Assembly (NCBI GenBank): GCA_012511375.1
Contig: JAAZGF010000003.1
Location: 1-5,834 of the forward strand
Source: Candidatus Dojkabacteria bacterium
GTDB taxonomy: Bacteria > Patescibacteriota > Dojkabacteria > SC72
DNA length: 5,834 bases
Direction of reading: 5' to 3'
The notes under the pieces were generated by a model. The model had not been told where the DNA came from, made no database searches, and saw nothing but the letters and a program-made list of their open reading frames with translations. Made by a program: the position numbers and the translations under genes. Below are positions 1-5,781 of the stretch, one piece after another. The stretch's first letter is position 1. The number at the start of each line of letters is the position of its first letter.

Positions 1-316
1 ACTAGGGATACTGCTATTCCCCGCACTAACTGTTAAAAGAATTGAATTAGAAGAAAACGAATTTATCACAGGGGAAACACAAGGAGTTCAGGATACTGAT
101 TTTGCTCTAACGGTATTCCCTTCTATAGAGGTTCCTCGATACGTGATATATAGTCAACCAAGCAAGGACTCTGAAATAATATACAAAGCTGTAGAGGATG
201 AGAAGTTTGACGTTATCCAAGAAACAGATGATTGGTACAAAGTGTCTTTACAAGATGGCAATTCTGGTTGGTTACATAAGACAATGATTAAATCACATGA
301 GTCAGAAGAGAAATAG
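1..316 (+). CDS. Partial protein ending in a bacterial SH3 (SH3b) domain
   Basis: This is the 3' end of a gene whose start lies outside the window. The open frame runs from base 2 to a TAG at 314-316 and gives 104 residues. Residues about 46-97 look like an SH3b module: RYVIYSQPSKDSEIIYKAV, then a DWYKV core strand, then a closing SGWLHKTMIK strand. The W-Y-K-V and G-W-L/V pattern is typical of the family. SH3b domains usually bind peptidoglycan or other wall material in exported proteins, so an envelope role is inferred. The upstream 45 residues (including TVKRIELEENEF and TDFALTVFP) look beta-rich but I do not recognise them. No enzyme domain is visible in the part present. The reading frame overlaps the next gene by 20 bp, which suggests cotranscription. 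The SH3b call is fairly secure; the identity of the whole protein is unknown. Confidence 0.72.
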   Translation, partial: LGILLFPALTVKRIELEENEFITGETQGVQDTDFALTVFPSIEVPRYVIYSQPSKDSEIIYKAVEDEKFDVIQETDDWYKVSLQDGNSGWLHKTMIKSHESEEK

Positions 317-2261
317 TTCAAGGATTGCTGCCTCAATACTTTCCTTAAGAAATATATTTACACTATTGCTTGTTCTGGTAATGTCTTTCTGTCCGACTCT
401 ACTATCTTGGTTTAACATATCTCAATCTCCACTATTAAACAAAGTAAATGCAGCCCCAACTGTAGAGACATTTACATCTTCTGGAACATGGCAGGCACCT
501 GCTGGAGTAACACAGGTAACTGTAGAGGTATGGGGGGCTGGAGGAGGAACTGGTGAAGTTCAAGCTCAAGCAAGTAACAAAACGTCTATGGGTGGTGGAG
601 GTGGAGGCGCATATGCTAAAAGCATTGTAAATGTGACATCTGGAACTAATTACTCATATACTGTAGGACTTGGAGCAAATGACACAGATGGAGGTGACAC
701 ATACTGGGTTAATTCCTCTACCGTAATGGCAAAAGGAGGAAAAGCCGCGACTATTCCTACTGGAGGTGCTGGAGGTACAGCTGCTGATAGTGTAGGTACA
801 ACTAAATACAGTGGAGGGACAGGTGCTAATGGAAGCTTAGACACACGGGATCCCCCTGGTGGTGGTGGAGGTGGTGGTGCAGGCTCTACGGGAAATGGAA
901 AAGATGGCTCAGGAACTTCTGGAGGAGCTGCTACAAGCGAGTATGGAGGTGCGGGAGGAAATGGAGCTGCTGCTGCTGGTTCAGGAGAGCATGGAAATAA
1001 TTACGGTGGAGGGGCTGGCGGTGGAGGTAGACATGGTCAAAACAGAGCTGATGCTAGAGCAGGTGCAAATGGCCTCATTAGAATAACATATACAATATCA
1101 TCTGCAAACCAACCCCCTATCTTTACAAACTTTCAAAATAATGGACCTAAAAATCCCGGTGAATCCATTACTTTTACAGCTACAGCATCTGATCCTGATG
1201 GTGATAATATCTCTCTTGTGGTATGTCAAACACAGGGAATATCAGGAACAAATTGTACAGGCACAACTCTCTGTACTAGTTCATCCACCTCTTCCAATCC
1301 ATCTTGCCAATACCAATTGCCCTCTATTCTTGCAAGTGGAAATTACAATGCATATCCCTATGTATTCGACGAGAAAGGTGAGCCTGCTAACTCAACATTC
1401 CAAGGCGCCCTAGCAATATATTCCGTTAATAATATGCTTCCCACTGTTTCTAATATTACACTTAACAGTGGGGATAATATTACCCTGCAGGCTGGTACTA
1501 CAAAAGAAATATTAATTACAGCTACAGTTTCAGACAGTAATGGATATGGAGATATAAATACTGTACAAGCATATGCTTACAGATCAGGAATCGGTTACTC
1601 AGGATGTGACACACTTGGGAAAGCAAATGCTAATCATTGCTATCCAGAAATTTCTTGCTCTCCTGTAATAGGTACATGCCAAGGAGCTTCCTGTAACTAT
1701 ACCTGCTCTGTTAATTTTCAATATTATGCTGACCCAACTGATGCAAATACTAAATATCCTACAGAGGTTTGGTTAGCTACAATAAAAGCCAGAGATTACA
1801 GTAGCGCCATAGGGACCCAACAGCTTTCTCAAGGAGTGAAGGTTGAATCACTCTTGGCCTTTAATATAACTACGGAAATAGACTACGGTTCTCTGGATGT
1901 TGGAGGAAGTAATGACCCACTAGATAGAACAACTACAATAACACCAACTGGAAATGTTGGTCTTGACCATGAGGTATATGGACCTTCAAATATGTGTACT
2001 GATTTTCCTCTTTGCTATAGAGGTAAGATAGCTGTGGAATATCAAAGATATGCCCTAAAAGAATCTACTACATATACAACTGCAACATCTCTATCAACTA
2101 CAGAAACTACTGTGTATACCAATGTTCCCAAAGTTACATCCTTACCCCCTGTAACAAGAAGTATTTGGTGGGGAATATTAGTACCAGAAGAAACTGGAGC
2201 AGGAACATATGATGGAGAAATAACTATAGTAGGAATGAAAAGTAATGTCTTAAACTGGTAA
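297..2261 (+). CDS. Exported glycine-rich, multi-domain surface protein (CPR type)
   Basis: This 654-residue protein is predicted to be exported. The N-terminus has basic residues (K4, R5, R9, R18) and a hydrophobic segment at about 20-39. A possible signal peptidase site is VNA|A at 50-53, but it lies far from the hydrophobic core, so a retained membrane anchor is also possible. Residues 57-266 form a glycine-rich domain that opens with FTSSGTWQAPAGVTQVTVEV and closes with NGLIRITYT, a pattern seen in Gly-rich surface and tail-fibre-like proteins. Residues about 271-376 (SITFTATASDPDGDNISL) and 380-517 (ITATVSDSNGYGDI, YYADPTDA) look like PKD or cadherin-like beta modules with many cysteines. 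Residues about 518-645 carry IDYGSLDVGG and PPVTRSIWWGILVP, a C-terminal module I associate with CPR surface proteins. No LPXTG motif or C-terminal membrane helix is seen. The ATG at 297 is chosen because the next in-frame ATG (381) would destroy the signal segment. No Shine-Dalgarno is visible, so coupling to the overlapping upstream gene is likely. The partner or ligand is unknown. Confidence 0.85.
   Translation: MSQKRNSSRIAASILSLRNIFTLLLVLVMSFCPTLLSWFNISQSPLLNKVNAAPTVETFTSSGTWQAPAGVTQVTVEVWGAGGGTGEVQAQASNKTSMGGGGGGAYAKSIVNVTSGTNYSYTVGLGANDTDGGDTYWVNSSTVMAKGGKAATIPTGGAGGTAADSVGTTKYSGGTGANGSLDTRDPPGGGGGGGAGSTGNGKDGSGTSGGAATSEYGGAGGNGAAAAGSGEHGNNYGGGAGGGGRHGQNRADARAGANGLIRITYTISSANQPPIFTNFQNNGPKNPGESITFTATASDPDGDNISLVVCQTQGISGTNCTGTTLCTSSSTSSNPSCQYQLPSILASGNYNAYPYVFDEKGEPANSTFQGALAIYSVNNMLPTVSNITLNSGDNITLQAGTTKEILITATVSDSNGYGDINTVQAYAYRSGIGYSGCDTLGKANANHCYPEISCSPVIGTCQGASCNYTCSVNFQYYADPTDANTKYPTEVWLATIKARDYSSAIGTQQLSQGVKVESLLAFNITTEIDYGSLDVGGSNDPLDRTTTITPTGNVGLDHEVYGPSNMCTDFPLCYRGKIAVEYQRYALKESTTYTTATSLSTTETTVYTNVPKVTSLPPVTRSIWWGILVPEETGAGTYDGEITIVGMKSNVLNW
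534..1076 (+). repeat. GGN-rich low-complexity tract encoding the glycine-rich domain
   Basis: By my count, about 59 of 181 residues (80-260) encoded here are glycine. The purest stretches are six Gly codons at 591-608 and seven at 858-878, mainly GGT and GGA. Similar GGAGGTGCTGGAGG-like units recur near 762 and 944. The tract is imperfect at DNA level, which would limit but not exclude slippage or recombination between units. The opposite strand and the +1 frame show long open stretches here purely because of this composition. Confidence 0.8.
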
Positions 2262-2265
2262 AAGT

Positions 2266-3342
2266 CTACAAGCTTAACCTAGGTTCTCTATCAATCTCCT
2301 TTATTTCATCTATCTTTTTTAAAACCTCTCCACTTAAAACCTTGTAATATCCTACTAAACCAATAATGGCTGCATTATCTCCTCTGTACTCTTTAGCAGA
2401 ATAGATATAATTCAAACCATATGATCTTACTAACTTACCAATGTCTCTTAAAATTTCCTCTCCATTAAGTACTCCACCACCTACAAATACACTTTTTACA
2501 TTAGGATATTTTTGTATAGCTAAATCTAATTTAATTATCAAAGACTCAATAATTGCATCTAGAAAACCTCTGCAGAAATCATACACCCACTCCTTCTCTT
2601 TTCTACCCTCTTCTCTTAACTGTTTACTCTTGTAAAGAGCAGCTGTCTTAATCCCTGAATAGCTGAAATTTAAATCATTTGAACTTTTCATTGGAACAGG
2701 AAAAGAAATGACATCTGATTTACCTTTTTTGGCAAACTCTGTTAAAGTTGGACCTCCTGGATAACCAAAATTAAGAATCCTACCCACTTTGTCAAAAGCT
2801 TCCCCTACTGCATCATCTAATGTCTGCCCTACTTTCCTGTACTCCCCTATTTTCTCTGTATATATTAATTCTGTATGTTTACCTGAAATCAAAATACCTA
2901 ATGCAGGAAAAAGCTCTTGCTCTTTTAAATTCTCTAGTTCTTTTACGAATGTTTTTCCTTTAGAATTCTGTAGAAGACCAGAAAGTAGATGCCCCTCCAT
3001 ATGGTTAATGGGAACAAAAGGCTTACCATATTTAATAGCTAACTCTTTTGCAAAATTAAGACCTACCTCTAAATCTATTGCTAATCCTGGACCATATGTA
3101 CATGCTATATATTCAATACTCTCTATTGATACTTTTGCTTTTTTAAGTGCTTCCTCATATACCATAGGGAGATTCTTCTCATGTTCTCTTCTAGCAATAT
3201 CGGGAACTACACCTCCCCACTTAGTATGAATTTCCACTTGAGATGATACAATACTTGAAAGTACTTTCCTTCCCTCTAGTACAGCTACAGAGGTATCATC
3301 ACAGCTTGTATCAAATGCTACTATTAGCGGCTCTTTATTCAT
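2266..3342 (-). CDS. tsaD: TsaD, tRNA N6-adenosine threonylcarbamoyltransferase
   Basis: TsaD (Kae1/YgjD family, ASKHA fold) transfers the threonylcarbamoyl group from threonylcarbamoyl-AMP to A37 of ANN-decoding tRNAs in the cytoplasm, forming t6A. At 358 residues it is slightly longer than typical bacterial TsaD. Visible motifs are AFDTSCDDTSVA (9-20), WGGVVPDIARREH (42-54), TYGPGLA (82-88), the metal-binding HMEGH (His114, His118), DDAVGEAFDK (176-185), YPGGP (194-198), FSYSGIKT (226-233), GGGVLNGE (288-295) and GDNAAIIG (321-328), where Asp322 is the likely third metal ligand. The usual SGGHT motif reads SGKHT (153-157). The gene is second in an operon behind the tsaC-tsaE fusion and overlaps it by 8 bp, with its own strong Shine-Dalgarno. 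Its stop codon lies only 4 bp from the stop of the convergent surface-protein gene, so transcripts probably run into each other. Its usual bacterial partner TsaB is absent from the window. Family identity is secure. Confidence 0.96.
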   Translation of the reverse strand: MNKEPLIVAFDTSCDDTSVAVLEGRKVLSSIVSSQVEIHTKWGGVVPDIARREHEKNLPMVYEEALKKAKVSIESIEYIACTYGPGLAIDLEVGLNFAKELAIKYGKPFVPINHMEGHLLSGLLQNSKGKTFVKELENLKEQELFPALGILISGKHTELIYTEKIGEYRKVGQTLDDAVGEAFDKVGRILNFGYPGGPTLTEFAKKGKSDVISFPVPMKSSNDLNFSYSGIKTAALYKSKQLREEGRKEKEWVYDFCRGFLDAIIESLIIKLDLAIQKYPNVKSVFVGGGVLNGEEILRDIGKLVRSYGLNYIYSAKEYRGDNAAIIGLVGYYKVLSGEVLKKIDEIKEIDREPRLSL

Positions 3343-4423
3343 ATATCTCTATACTCCTTTCCTCTAATGATACATATTTAATTACAACTTTGTACAATGG
3401 CGTATTCATATTGTCACACAAAGCAGAAATCTCTTCATAGTACTTATCTGCCCATTCAATTACAACTATATTCCTTTTCTCTAAGTTCTCTATTAAACCT
3501 GATTTTTCTAATTCTCCTTCTTGTAATCTCCATGTGTCCATATGGGCTAAAACTTTTTGCTCCTCTTCCTCCTCATAATTGTATTCATTGATTATGGTGT
3601 AGGTGGGAGAGTTAACAACCTCTTTTACCCCTACTGCCTCCCCTATTCCTTTTGCAAATTGGGTTTTACCTGCACCTAGCTCTCCACTGAGTGCAACCAC
3701 TACAGGAGCATTTCCCTTTACATACTTAAGTGCGAATTCTTTTGCAAAGTGTATCGTCTCATCCTCACTCTTTGTCTCTCTTTCCCCTATCTTCTTGTTT
3801 TCAACCAATGCGTTTTCAAACTGTAATTTCCCTTGTCTAAGTACACTTAATTGATTCATTGTAGTATCTAGTACTGTAGATGGATCATTTTTAGGAAGCT
3901 CCCCTGCATCTAGGAATAGGTCTATTAACTCTAGACTTTTCTTAGGTAAGTTCTCTATTAACCTCGCTATACTGTAAGGAGCAGGTCTGTATGATACATT
4001 TGCCGATGTAGCTGTAATGGGCTTGCCAAATGTTTTGATTAATTCTAATGTAAAACTATAGTCAGGGTATCTTACCCCTACTGCACCTTGTGTAGATACA
4101 ACAGGAGGAACAAGTTTCCCTTTACTTATAGATATGACTGTTATTGGTCCTGGCAGATAGTTTTCATAGAGATTATCTGCCATTTCATTAATATCTACAT
4201 ACTGTTCTGCCATATTCCTATCTGCTACTGCTACTGATATTGGTTTGGATCCTCTTAATTTCTTGTATTCCATTATCTTCTTTAAAGCTTTAGGATTTGT
4301 AACATCTCCTCCCAGTCCATAGCATGTCTCTGTTGGATATACAATTAATCCACCGTTTTTTAATACTTCTACGGCTTTTTCAATTGCAAAACTCCTCTCT
4401 TTTTTAATATCAATAATGTTCAT
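3335..4423 (-). CDS. tsaC-tsaE: TsaC-TsaE fusion: threonylcarbamoyl-AMP synthase plus t6A ATPase
   Basis: This single 362-residue chain joins two t6A proteins. Residues 1-205 form a TsaC/Sua5-YrdC domain, which makes threonylcarbamoyl-AMP from threonine, bicarbonate and ATP. Its motifs are YPTETCYGLGGD (29-40), YKKLRGSKP (53-61), LPGPITVI (90-97), VGVRYPDY (115-122), PITATSANVS (135-144), STVLDTT (182-188) and VLRQGKL (194-200). Residues about 214-362 form a TsaE (YjeE) domain, the P-loop ATPase that acts with the TsaB-TsaD complex. It has Walker A GELGAGKT (247-254), SPTYTIINEY (272-281), HMDTWRL (294-300, with Trp where Tyr is common) and IEWADK (322-327). A charged linker (about 203-222, VENKKIGERETKSEDE) joins the halves, and both keep their active-site motifs. 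A run of five Glu (284-288) fills the loop before HMDTWRL. There is no internal stop or frame change, so the fusion is real in this sequence. The gene is divergent from thioredoxin and starts a few bases below a predicted TSS. Confidence 0.95.
   Translation of the reverse strand: MNIIDIKKERSFAIEKAVEVLKNGGLIVYPTETCYGLGGDVTNPKALKKIMEYKKLRGSKPISVAVADRNMAEQYVDINEMADNLYENYLPGPITVISISKGKLVPPVVSTQGAVGVRYPDYSFTLELIKTFGKPITATSANVSYRPAPYSIARLIENLPKKSLELIDLFLDAGELPKNDPSTVLDTTMNQLSVLRQGKLQFENALVENKKIGERETKSEDETIHFAKEFALKYVKGNAPVVVALSGELGAGKTQFAKGIGEAVGVKEVVNSPTYTIINEYNYEEEEEQKVLAHMDTWRLQEGELEKSGLIENLEKRNIVVIEWADKYYEEISALCDNMNTPLYKVVIKYVSLEERSIEIYE
3354..3360 (-). promoter_or_regulatory. Shine-Dalgarno of tsaD inside tsaC-tsaE
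   Basis: On the minus strand AAAGGAG lies 11 nt before the tsaD ATG and within the last codons of the fusion gene. It supports the start at 3342 and shows that this genome uses Shine-Dalgarno pairing at least for an internal operon gene. The other complete genes here show no comparable site. Confidence 0.75.
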
Positions 4424-4424
4424 G

Positions 4425-4441
4425 GTATAATGATATTATAC
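4425..4441. promoter_or_regulatory. Symmetric palindrome with a -10 hexamer on each strand
   Basis: GTATAAT-GAT-ATTATAC is a perfect 7-bp inverted repeat around a 3-bp centre. It places TATAAT on the plus strand at 4426-4431 and on the minus strand at 4435-4440. The plus-strand copy could drive thioredoxin with a leader of about 60 nt, although its -35 position (4403-4408, TTTAAT) is weak and lies inside the start of tsaC-tsaE. Shared use as a bidirectional promoter, or as a regulator site, is inference. Confidence 0.5.
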
Positions 4442-4463
4442 TAGGAATATGTCTAAATGCCTA
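4435..4463 (-). promoter_or_regulatory. Predicted sigma-70-type promoter of the t6A operon, near-leaderless
   Basis: On the minus strand TAGGCA (4458-4463, 4 of 6 to consensus) is followed by a 17-bp spacer and a perfect TATAAT (4435-4440). Transcription should begin near 4428, leaving only about 5 nt before the ATG at 4423. No Shine-Dalgarno would fit, so translation would be effectively leaderless. This is a prediction from spacing and consensus only. Confidence 0.5.
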
Positions 4464-4469
4464 TATTCC
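4444..4469. repeat. Inverted repeat GGAATAT-N12-ATATTCC in the divergent intergenic region
   Basis: Two perfect 7-bp arms flank a 12-bp centre, so the arm centres lie 19 bp apart, close to two helical turns. The right arm overlaps the predicted -35 of the t6A operon at its edge. The site could bind a dimeric regulator, or form a weak hairpin in the thioredoxin leader. Chance is a real alternative in AT-rich DNA. Confidence 0.4.
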
Positions 4470-4497
4470 AATACTTTTAAATTTATTTGTTAAAATA

Positions 4498-4818
4498 ATG
4501 TCAGTATTACAACTAACAAGTGCAAACTTTAAAGAGGAAGTATTAGATTATCAAGGAGTTACATTAGTTGATTTTTGGGCTCCATGGTGTGGTCCTTGTC
4601 AGATGGTTGGTCCAGTTATGGAGGAGATTGCTAAAGAGATGGAAGGGAAAGTAAAAGTTGGTAAAGTTAATGTTGATGAAGAGGGAGCTTTGGGACAGGA
4701 GTATGAGATTATGAGTATACCTGCTGTTTTTGTTTTCAAAAAGGGAGAAGTTGTAGAGAAACTAATTGGTGCTATGGCTCTAGAATCATATATTGAAGTC
4801 TTAGAGAAGCATCTTTAA
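4498..4818 (+). CDS. trxA: Thioredoxin
   Basis: This 106-residue protein has the full length of a classical thioredoxin and no signal peptide, so it should act as a cytoplasmic dithiol-disulfide reductant. The active site is WAPWCGPC with Cys31 and Cys34. Asp25 matches the buried acid of the family, SIPAVFVF (73-80) carries the cis-proline at 75, and IGA (90-92) matches the conserved late glycine. The start is fixed by family length. No Shine-Dalgarno precedes it (TTGTTAAAATA directly before ATG). It is divergent from the t6A operon and is followed after a 66-bp gap by a gene with its own promoter, so it may be monocistronic. A functional link with its neighbours is not shown. The reductase partner is not in the window. 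Confidence 0.96.
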   Translation: MSVLQLTSANFKEEVLDYQGVTLVDFWAPWCGPCQMVGPVMEEIAKEMEGKVKVGKVNVDEEGALGQEYEIMSIPAVFVFKKGEVVEKLIGAMALESYIEVLEKHL

Positions 4819-4822
4819 CCTT

Positions 4823-4851
4823 TTGACTTTTAGGTATATACCTTTTACAAT
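4823..4851 (+). promoter_or_regulatory. Strong predicted sigma-70-type promoter upstream of the deacetylase-like gene
   Basis: TTGACT (4823-4828) and TACAAT (4846-4851) each match consensus at 5 of 6 bases and are separated by exactly 17 bp. The predicted start near 4858 gives a leader of about 26 nt to the ATG at 4885. That leader is AT-rich with no Shine-Dalgarno. The promoter begins 5 bp after the thioredoxin stop codon, so it makes the next gene a separate transcription unit. Confidence 0.65.
4832..4843. promoter_or_regulatory. 12-bp perfect palindrome within the promoter spacer
   Basis: AGGTATATACCT is self-complementary over 12 bp and lies wholly between the -35 and -10 hexamers, a classic place for a repressor operator. 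It is followed by TTTT, so a short hairpin (4-bp stem, ATAT loop) ending thioredoxin transcription is an alternative, but that stem is too weak to favour. Confidence 0.45.
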
Positions 4852-4884
4852 TATGTATGCTACTTAAATTAAACTATTAATGTC

Positions 4885-5781
4885 ATGTTTAAGTTTGTTA
4901 GAAAATATTTTGTATTTTTTCTCATTTTAGCTTTTGCCCTATTAGGTACATGCACCTATTTCTTCTTTTTTAAAGAGAAAGGATCTACTCCTAAGACTGA
5001 GGCTACAATGTTGTTGATTGAGTTTGAAGAAATGGGAGGGTTGGAGAATATAACAAAGCAGATGCATAGTAGAGGTATTCCGGGAGTATTAATGGTCTCT
5101 GTAGAGTTCCTAAATGAGCATTGTGAAGAGGTTAAGGCTTTAGAGGACTACAATATTGAAATTGCAGGATCTGCTCCAGGAGCACCGTTCTGGGATGTTA
5201 GCTATGATGAACAGAGAGAGATTATGATTAAAACAAAAGAGGGTATTGAGGCTTGTACTGGAAAGAAGATGAGAATATTCTCTTCTAAGTATTTTGCATA
5301 TACTGAGGATACCATTAAGATTGCAGAGGAGTTAGGTATTGAGTATGTGTTTGCTAGAGGTACCACTCAGGCAAGGGCTACAATATACAAGCCAACAGAG
5401 TATGATGTTAAGATTTTCTCTGTTTCTAATGTAGGTTCTAAGAATTGGGGTACTGGTAGTTTATGTGATTTTAGTTACTGGGCTAGAGAGGGAACTGCAG
5501 CAGACTTTAGAACGGAATTACTTAATGCTATTGAAGAGCATCCATATATTTCACCTGTATCTCATGCATACTTGGGTGGTAACAGGGTTGATTGGAATGA
5601 GGTGTATTTAGAGTTGTTTGATAATCCTGATGTTAAATGGGTAAGTTTTGATGATTTCTATACAGATTATGACAAGAGAGATTATGATGATATTCCTGTT
5701 AATATGGAAGTTCAGTATGAGAATGTAGAGTATACTGAAGAGGAGTGTAATCCTAATGATCCTGATAATATTTGTCAGTAG
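4885..5781 (+). CDS. Membrane-anchored protein resembling polysaccharide deacetylase (NodB-like), metal ligands missing
   Basis: This 298-residue protein has a basic start (K3, R6, K7) and one hydrophobic segment at about 8-29, so it is probably anchored with its C-terminal domain outside the cell. Residues about 40-257 resemble a NodB-type (CE4) barrel. YDEQREIMIKTKEGIEACTGKK (107-128), then DTIKIAEELGIEYVFARGT (142-160), then SPVSHAYLGG (223-232) follow the usual order of substrate helix, barrel strand and late-His motif. The catalytic positions look lost: the TFDD motif appears as IEFEE (45-49), the SHxxxH metal motif appears as GSAPGAPFWD (95-104) with no His, and the RxPYG position reads RIFSSKYFAY (130-139). 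His227 is the only matching catalytic-type residue. The 256-298 tail is acidic, with Cys288 and Cys297. An inactive or repurposed member of the fold is inferred; the substrate is unknown. An ATG at 4880 is in another frame and does not produce this protein. Confidence 0.75.
   Translation: MFKFVRKYFVFFLILAFALLGTCTYFFFFKEKGSTPKTEATMLLIEFEEMGGLENITKQMHSRGIPGVLMVSVEFLNEHCEEVKALEDYNIEIAGSAPGAPFWDVSYDEQREIMIKTKEGIEACTGKKMRIFSSKYFAYTEDTIKIAEELGIEYVFARGTTQARATIYKPTEYDVKIFSVSNVGSKNWGTGSLCDFSYWAREGTAADFRTELLNAIEEHPYISPVSHAYLGGNRVDWNEVYLELFDNPDVKWVSFDDFYTDYDKRDYDDIPVNMEVQYENVEYTEEECNPNDPDNICQ

Noticed and set aside
859..1086. Open frame in the +1 register over the Gly-rich region
   Set aside because: It is a by-product of GGN-rich DNA inside a well-supported gene; the protein is low-complexity with no domain.
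2255..2280. Terminator between the convergent surface-protein and tsaD genes
   Set aside because: Only 4 bp separate the stop codons, and the only dyad is the short AAGCTT with no stem or T-run.
2441..3854. Several plus-strand open frames opposite tsaD and tsaC-tsaE
   Set aside because: They are antisense to two secure conserved genes and show no recognisable domain or start signal.
4488..4496. Extended -10 (TG-T-TAAAAT) just before the thioredoxin ATG
   Set aside because: A start 6-8 nt downstream would fall inside the gene, after the ATG, so it cannot make this mRNA.
4885..4962. Lipoprotein signal with Cys23 in LLGTC
   Set aside because: Thr at -1 is a poor lipobox and the residues after Cys23 (TYFFFF) are still hydrophobic, fitting a plain membrane anchor.
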